NCBI GenBank assembly: GCA_937967325.1
Contig: CALBSQ010000175.1
Location: 1 to 9,410, forward strand
Origin: an uncultured Chloroflexota bacterium
Lineage (GTDB): Bacteria > Chloroflexota > UBA4733
Direction of reading: 5' to 3'
Length of the DNA: 9,410 nt
A program made the position numbers and the translations under genes. The number at the start of each line of letters is the position of its first letter. The stretch's first letter is position 1. Shown in pieces: positions 6,301-9,410 of the stretch. The notes beneath the pieces were generated by a model. It was not told the origin of the DNA, ran no database searches, and saw only the letters and a list, made by a program, of their open reading frames with translations.

Positions 6301-7005
6301 CGGTCGCCACGACTCTGCCAGGAGCAGGTGGGGCTCAGTGCGCAGGGCGGTAGAGGCGATAGCCATGACCTGTCTGGCCCGCATCAGCCGTACCGTCGCG
6401 TCGCCGATGCGCCCTACTTTCATCGCGTCGTGGGCAACGAGGAGAGGCTCGATCCGGTCAAAGGATCGCCGCACGCCCGGTCGGCCGACGGATGTCCGGA
6501 TGTGCCGAACCCCCCCATCGACGAGCGCGCGAACGGTCAGGGTTTCGGGCATGGCGAAGTAGTCCAGATGGTTCTGCTCCTCCACCGCGTGCAGCAAGGT
6601 GCTGGAGCGGTGGCTGACTCCCAGCAGGCAGATCCAGCCGTCGATGTCGGCGAGGCGTCCGAACGGGCTCTGCAGGCCGAAGGTCAGCCAGGGATCGCAC
6701 GATTGGGGCGCAGTCAGCAGCGCCGCCGCCGGGCCGATGGCGCTCACCGAGTGCGAGGGGTGCCAGCTTCGTAGCGCGCCCGGACGCAGGCGAACGGCCT
6801 CGGTGATGCGACCCATCAGCGACGGCGTCGTCAGTGGATCGAAGAGCGGATCAGCCCGCAGGTAGTCGTACTGGTAGCCGCGGAACGGTAGCGTGGGGAT
6901 GACCAGGGTGCCGGCGCCGTCCAGGTGATCGAGGAAGCCATCGACCACCGCCTCGGTGCCGCCATCGACGTGGCCCAGGCTGGAGAGTGAGCTGTGGACA
7001 AGCAC
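6286..7005 (-). CDS. Aminoglycoside N(3)-acetyltransferase (AAC(3)/YokD) family protein
   Basis: The 239 residues from GTG 7005 read LVHSSLSSLGHVDGGTEAVV, GTLVIPT, LRSWHPSHSVSAIGP (H82, H85), SPFGRLADIDGWICLLGV and STLLHAVEEQNH (H139, E142/E143). These are the ordered conserved blocks of the antibiotic N-acetyltransferase family, which moves acetyl from acetyl-CoA to an amine, classically the 3-amino group of aminoglycosides. Many chromosomal members do not confer resistance, so the substrate is open. GTG 7005 is the longest canonical start but is unlikely to be the true N-terminus. In frame upstream, codons to about 7074 encode TTVTKRTIARGLADLGLPRG, the usual family lead-in helix and turn. 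GTG 7005 also lacks a ribosome site. The frame is open back to TGA at 7149-7147 with no ATG, GTG or TTG. CTG at 7083-7081 has AGAGGAAG 10 nt upstream and would give 265 residues, a normal family length. The gene is divergent from the methyltransferase. Confidence 0.88.
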   Translation of the reverse strand: MLVHSSLSSLGHVDGGTEAVVDGFLDHLDGAGTLVIPTLPFRGYQYDYLRADPLFDPLTTPSLMGRITEAVRLRPGALRSWHPSHSVSAIGPAAALLTAPQSCDPWLTFGLQSPFGRLADIDGWICLLGVSHRSSTLLHAVEEQNHLDYFAMPETLTVRALVDGGVRHIRTSVGRPGVRRSFDRIEPLLVAHDAMKVGRIGDATVRLMRARQVMAIASTALRTEPHLLLAESWRPEAPT

Positions 7006-7083
7006 GACGGCGCCACGAGGGAGGCCAAGGTCTGCCAGCCCCCTCGCAATCGTCCGCTTAGTTACCGTGGTCGGCGCTGCCAG
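7006..7083 (-). other. In-frame N-terminal extension of the acetyltransferase, no canonical start
   Basis: This stretch continues the acetyltransferase frame for 26 codons from CTG 7083 and encodes the AAC(3)-like N-terminal helix (TVTKRTIARGLADLGLPRG). No ATG, GTG or TTG lies in frame before the stop at 7149-7147. Either CTG 7083 is the start, or the original start was lost by substitution or a small indel. In the latter case the gene would be damaged or expressed poorly. Confidence 0.6.
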
Positions 7084-7093
7084 GGACGCACCA

Positions 7094-7101
7094 CTTCCTC
7101 T
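7094..7101 (-). promoter_or_regulatory. Shine-Dalgarno site in front of a CTG codon
   Basis: On the minus strand AGAGGAAG (7101-7094) lies 10 nt before CTG 7083-7081. It is the only good ribosome site I see in the region ahead of the AAC(3)-like coding sequence, so it bears on where that gene starts. GTG triplets at 7094 and 7091 are out of frame and too close. Confidence 0.45.
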
Positions 7102-7135
7102 TGTGTCCGTCGTAGCACGTGCAATCGTAGGTGAA

Positions 7136-7192
7136 GACGGCAGCCCTCATTGTAAGGATCGGTCCGTTTGCCGTCATCCATGACGAGGGCTG
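7136..7192. repeat. Two interlocked inverted repeats (pseudoknot or alternate-hairpin topology)
   Basis: GACGGCA (7136-7142) pairs with TGCCGTC (7169-7175). CAGCCCTC (7141-7148) pairs with GAGGGCTG (7185-7192). Both are perfect, and the arms come in A-B-A'-B' order and share two bases. They would therefore form either an H-type pseudoknot or two mutually exclusive hairpins. The repeats sit between the divergent acetyltransferase and methyltransferase genes, 78 nt before the latter's start. Nothing else is recognised in the 7102-7269 gap apart from that gene's ribosome site. Confidence 0.45.
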
Positions 7193-7269
7193 GCGGGACT
7201 CCATGTGAGACGCCGATTGGGCTGGGCAATATCCACCCTTCGCCCCACAGCCGTGAGGAGACAGTACGC

Positions 7270-7971
7270 GTGACGGAGGTATCCATCGAACTTGCCAAGA
7301 ATGGCGCTTGGCCGCTCCTCGTCCGTCTGAATACGGCGCTTGAGGCTGGCGAGATCGACGAGGCGCAGTGGTATCGCGAAGTGGCAGCGGTCATCACTCC
7401 GGCCTACCTGGCGAGCGACGACCCTCGCGGCCAGTCGGGTAACAGCAGCGAGGACGACGCCCAGTGGGCGTACAAGCGTAGCCTGATTGCTGAGGCAGTG
7501 GACCGCGAGGGCACGTTGCTGGATGTGGGCTGCGCCAATGGCTACCTGATGGAGACGCTCGTTGGGTGGTGCGCGGAGCGCGGCCACGACGTCACACCCT
7601 ACGGGCTGGACATCGCACCTGAGCTGGCAGCCCTGGCACGCCACCGGCTCCCCCAATGGGCGGAGCGTATCTTCGTCGGCAACGCCATCGACTGGATTCC
7701 ACCACAGCGCTTCGACTTCGTCCGGACCGGCCTGGAGTACGTCCCGCCGCGCCGGCAGCGCGACCTGGTCGAGCGCCTGCTGCGGGACGTGGTAGCTCCT
7801 GGCGGTCGCCTGATCGTCGGCGTGTACAGCGAGGAGCGGGCGGACCTGCTCGCCGCGCCATCGGAGGAGGCGCGCGTGGAGGGATGGGGCCTCCGGATCG
7901 CCGGCCATTCCGCGCGACTGCATCTGCGCGATAGCCGGCTCGTCTACCGTGTCTTTTGGATCGACCGGTAG
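7270..7971 (+). CDS. Class I SAM-dependent methyltransferase
   Basis: The 233-residue product carries a Rossmann-type methyltransferase domain from about residue 75. Motif I is LLDVGCANGYL (D85 to G91) and post-I is YGLDIAPELAALA, with D114 positioned to bind the ribose of SAM. NAIDWIPPQRFDFV follows as the adenine-side loop and next strand, then APGGRLIVGVYSEE as the late strand. The N-terminal 70 residues (AKNGAWPLLVRLNTALEAGE and on) form a helical cap of unknown specificity. Small-molecule methylation is the usual role of such architectures; the acceptor cannot be told. The start is taken as GTG 7270, because GAGGAG at 7255-7260 lies 9 nt upstream. The frame is open to ATG 7168, but those 34 codons look non-coding and span the inverted repeats. 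It is divergent from the AAC(3)-like gene, which suggests but does not prove shared regulation. Confidence 0.9.
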   Translation: MTEVSIELAKNGAWPLLVRLNTALEAGEIDEAQWYREVAAVITPAYLASDDPRGQSGNSSEDDAQWAYKRSLIAEAVDREGTLLDVGCANGYLMETLVGWCAERGHDVTPYGLDIAPELAALARHRLPQWAERIFVGNAIDWIPPQRFDFVRTGLEYVPPRRQRDLVERLLRDVVAPGGRLIVGVYSEERADLLAAPSEEARVEGWGLRIAGHSARLHLRDSRLVYRVFWIDR

Positions 7972-8136
7972 CTGGCGTCGGCCCCTCGGGTGCTCTCTCC
8001 TTGAAACGCCCTCTGCTGCTCGAATGCATCATGCTAGCGGAGGGGCGTCAGCGCCGGCATGTGCCGGGCGTGGGGGCATGAGGTAGGCTATTCGTATGAC
8101 GCTCGGCAGTCAATCCTACAGCCGGTCGGCGCGGAA

Positions 8137-8153
8137 TGGCATGCCGCATGCCA
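8137..8153. promoter_or_regulatory. 17-bp palindrome upstream of the dehydratase, operator candidate
   Basis: TGGCATGC and GCATGCCA (8137-8144 and 8146-8153) are perfect 8-bp arms around a single C. The palindrome ends 77 nt before the GTG of the enolase-superfamily gene. The size and symmetry suit a dimeric regulator such as GntR or LacI family, but no such regulator is encoded here. In the rest of the 7972-8230 gap I see only a poor TTGAAA box at 8001-8006 without a convincing -10, and no gene. Confidence 0.4.
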
Positions 8154-8230
8154 GACGGCCCAATCGGATATGCTCCCCAGCGGTTGTGGGGTCGGATGGT
8201 TACCGACGTTCGATTGCTGGGAGGCGCTGC

Positions 8231-9364
8231 GTGAAGATCACCGGACTGCAAACCTTTGTTGTCGACGCGGGCGGGGGCAACTGGGTTTTTGTCAAGGTAC
8301 ACACCGACCAGGATGGGCTGACCGGCTTGGGTGAGGGCACGGTGACCAGCAAGGCGCAGACGATCGCCGCCGCGATCCAGGAGCACGAGCGCTTCCTGGT
8401 CGGGCGCGACCCGTTCAACATCGAGTGGCTGTGGCAGGCGATGTATCGCTACGCACGCTGGCGGGGCGGTCCGGCGCTGAACTCCGCCATCTCGGCCATC
8501 GAGATGGCGCTCTGGGACATCAAGGGCAAGGCGCTGGGCGCGCCGGTCTGGCAATTGCTCGGCGGCGCCGCCCGCGAGCGCATCCGGCTTTACTCGCATG
8601 CCTCCCCGCACGGCGAGGCCGGCATGCGCCGCATCGAGGAGCTGGTGCGGCTGGGCTACACCGCCGTCAAGGTCGGTCCCTTCGCCGTGCGCGACAGCGT
8701 GGTCAACCCGACACGGGACGTGCGGGAAGGCGCGGCGGCCATCATCCGCATGCGCGAGGCGGTCGGCGACGACCTGGATATCCTCATCGATGCGCACGGT
8801 CTCCTCACGCCGACGATGGCCGTCGACTTCGCCCGCCAGGTGGCGCCGGCCCGCCCGATGTGGCTGGAAGAAGCGACGCAACCGGAGGATCTGGCCACGC
8901 TAGCCTGGGTGGCCGAGCGCAGCGAGGTGCCGCTGGCAACCGGCGAGCGGCTATTCACCAAGTGGGGCTTCAACGACCTGCTGCAGCAGCGCGCCGTCGC
9001 CTACATCCAGCCCGACGTCAGCCACGACGGCGGCATCTTGGAAACCAAGAAGATCGCCGCGATGGCGGAGGTCAAGTTCATCGAGGTGGCGTTGCACGGC
9101 GCTAGCTCGGAGGTCTTGACGGCGGCCAACTTCCACGTGGACGCCGGCACCCCCAACTGCACCATCCAGGAACACCCGCTCGGCTGTCCCTGGCGCTACG
9201 AGGTGGTGCACACGTCCTGCACCATCGAGCACGGCTACGCCGCGCTCCCCCAGGCGCCGGGATTGGGCGTCGAGCTGGACGAGGCGGAGGCGGCCAAGCA
9301 TCCCTATCGCGCCGATTTCCGCTCCCAGCACACCTTCGCCGACGGCTCGGTAGCCGATGCGTAG
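8231..9364 (+). CDS. Mandelate racemase/galactonate dehydratase-type enolase superfamily protein
   Basis: The 377-residue product has the capping domain (KITGLQTFVVD, GLTGLGEGT, SAISAIEMALWDIKGKALGA, VWQLLGG) followed by the barrel. Metal ligands lie in ILIDAHG (D187), MWLEEATQ (E213/E214) and LATGERL (E239). Catalytic candidates are K147 in TAVKVGPF, H189 in DAHG, and the His-Asp pair H289 (VALHGASSE) with D262 (QPDVSHDGG). Such enzymes abstract the proton next to a sugar-acid carboxylate and dehydrate it to a 2-keto-3-deoxy acid; galactonate-type substrates are plausible. Two positions depart from the common form: the second Lys of the KxK motif is Gly149, and the usual PHNP-like block around the catalytic His reads LHGAS. 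GTG 8231 is chosen because GGGAGG at 8219-8224 lies 6 nt upstream. The frame continues to ATG 8096, but that part has basic, Ser-rich, non-family sequence and contains the palindrome. It is cytoplasmic and Mg2+-dependent by family. Confidence 0.93.
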   Translation: MKITGLQTFVVDAGGGNWVFVKVHTDQDGLTGLGEGTVTSKAQTIAAAIQEHERFLVGRDPFNIEWLWQAMYRYARWRGGPALNSAISAIEMALWDIKGKALGAPVWQLLGGAARERIRLYSHASPHGEAGMRRIEELVRLGYTAVKVGPFAVRDSVVNPTRDVREGAAAIIRMREAVGDDLDILIDAHGLLTPTMAVDFARQVAPARPMWLEEATQPEDLATLAWVAERSEVPLATGERLFTKWGFNDLLQQRAVAYIQPDVSHDGGILETKKIAAMAEVKFIEVALHGASSEVLTAANFHVDAGTPNCTIQEHPLGCPWRYEVVHTSCTIEHGYAALPQAPGLGVELDEAEAAKHPYRADFRSQHTFADGSVADA

Positions 9365-9410
9365 TGATCCCTCGCTTACGTCACGCCTTGCTTGTTCGGG
9401 CCGCCTGCTC

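Noticed and set aside
7062..7397. Leftward open frame that could be a small gene upstream of the acetyltransferase
   Set aside because: It overlaps the start of the methyltransferase and its ribosome site, and the translation shows no fold pattern. It shares the region only because of the acetyltransferase start problem.
8048..8881. Leftward open frame opposite the dehydratase
   Set aside because: Antisense shadow of the enolase-superfamily gene with no recognisable motifs.

Overview
The window is GC-rich (roughly two thirds G+C by eye) bacterial chromosome with good Shine-Dalgarno sites and ATG/GTG starts. The gene mix is a GH3 glycosidase, an xylose-isomerase-like TIM barrel, an enolase-superfamily sugar-acid dehydratase, a RidA protein, an AAC(3)-family acetyltransferase and a PIN/antitoxin remnant. 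This mix and the protein style suggest an environmental high-GC bacterium. Chloroflexota of the Thermomicrobia/Sphaerobacter type is my tentative guess. No rRNA, tRNA, CRISPR array or insertion sequence is visible.

Layout. Positions 64-4711 carry three rightward genes: a GH3 beta-glycosidase-like enzyme, a cyclic amidohydrolase-fold protein, and a sugar phosphate isomerase/epimerase-like protein. The gaps between them are about 100 and 180 bp. Next comes a leftward two-gene locus (5443-4742): a PIN-domain (DUF3368-like) toxin gene broken by an internal deletion and frameshift, overlapping (TGATG) an intact antitoxin-like gene. A divergent intergenic region holds a perfect 13-bp hairpin and a sigma70-like promoter, which leads into a rightward RidA-family gene (5711-6178). 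A leftward AAC(3)-family N-acetyltransferase gene (6286 to about 7083) converges on it. Diverging from that is a rightward class I SAM methyltransferase (7270-7971). The window closes with a rightward mandelate racemase/galactonate dehydratase-type enolase-superfamily gene (8231-9364), preceded by a 17-bp palindrome.

How the genes may work together. GH3, the TIM-barrel isomerase/epimerase and the enolase-superfamily dehydratase fit release and breakdown of plant-type sugars and sugar acids. RidA would scavenge reactive enamine/imine intermediates. This is inference, because there is no transporter or regulator in the window and the genes are not one tight operon. The acetyltransferase, methyltransferase and toxin-antitoxin remnant look like accessory cargo set among the metabolic genes.

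The least ordinary points are these: the decayed PIN toxin upstream of an intact antitoxin; an amidohydrolase lacking its HxH metal motif; an AAC(3) gene whose family-like N-terminus runs past every canonical start codon to a CTG with a well-placed Shine-Dalgarno; and several precise inverted repeats in the intergenic regions.
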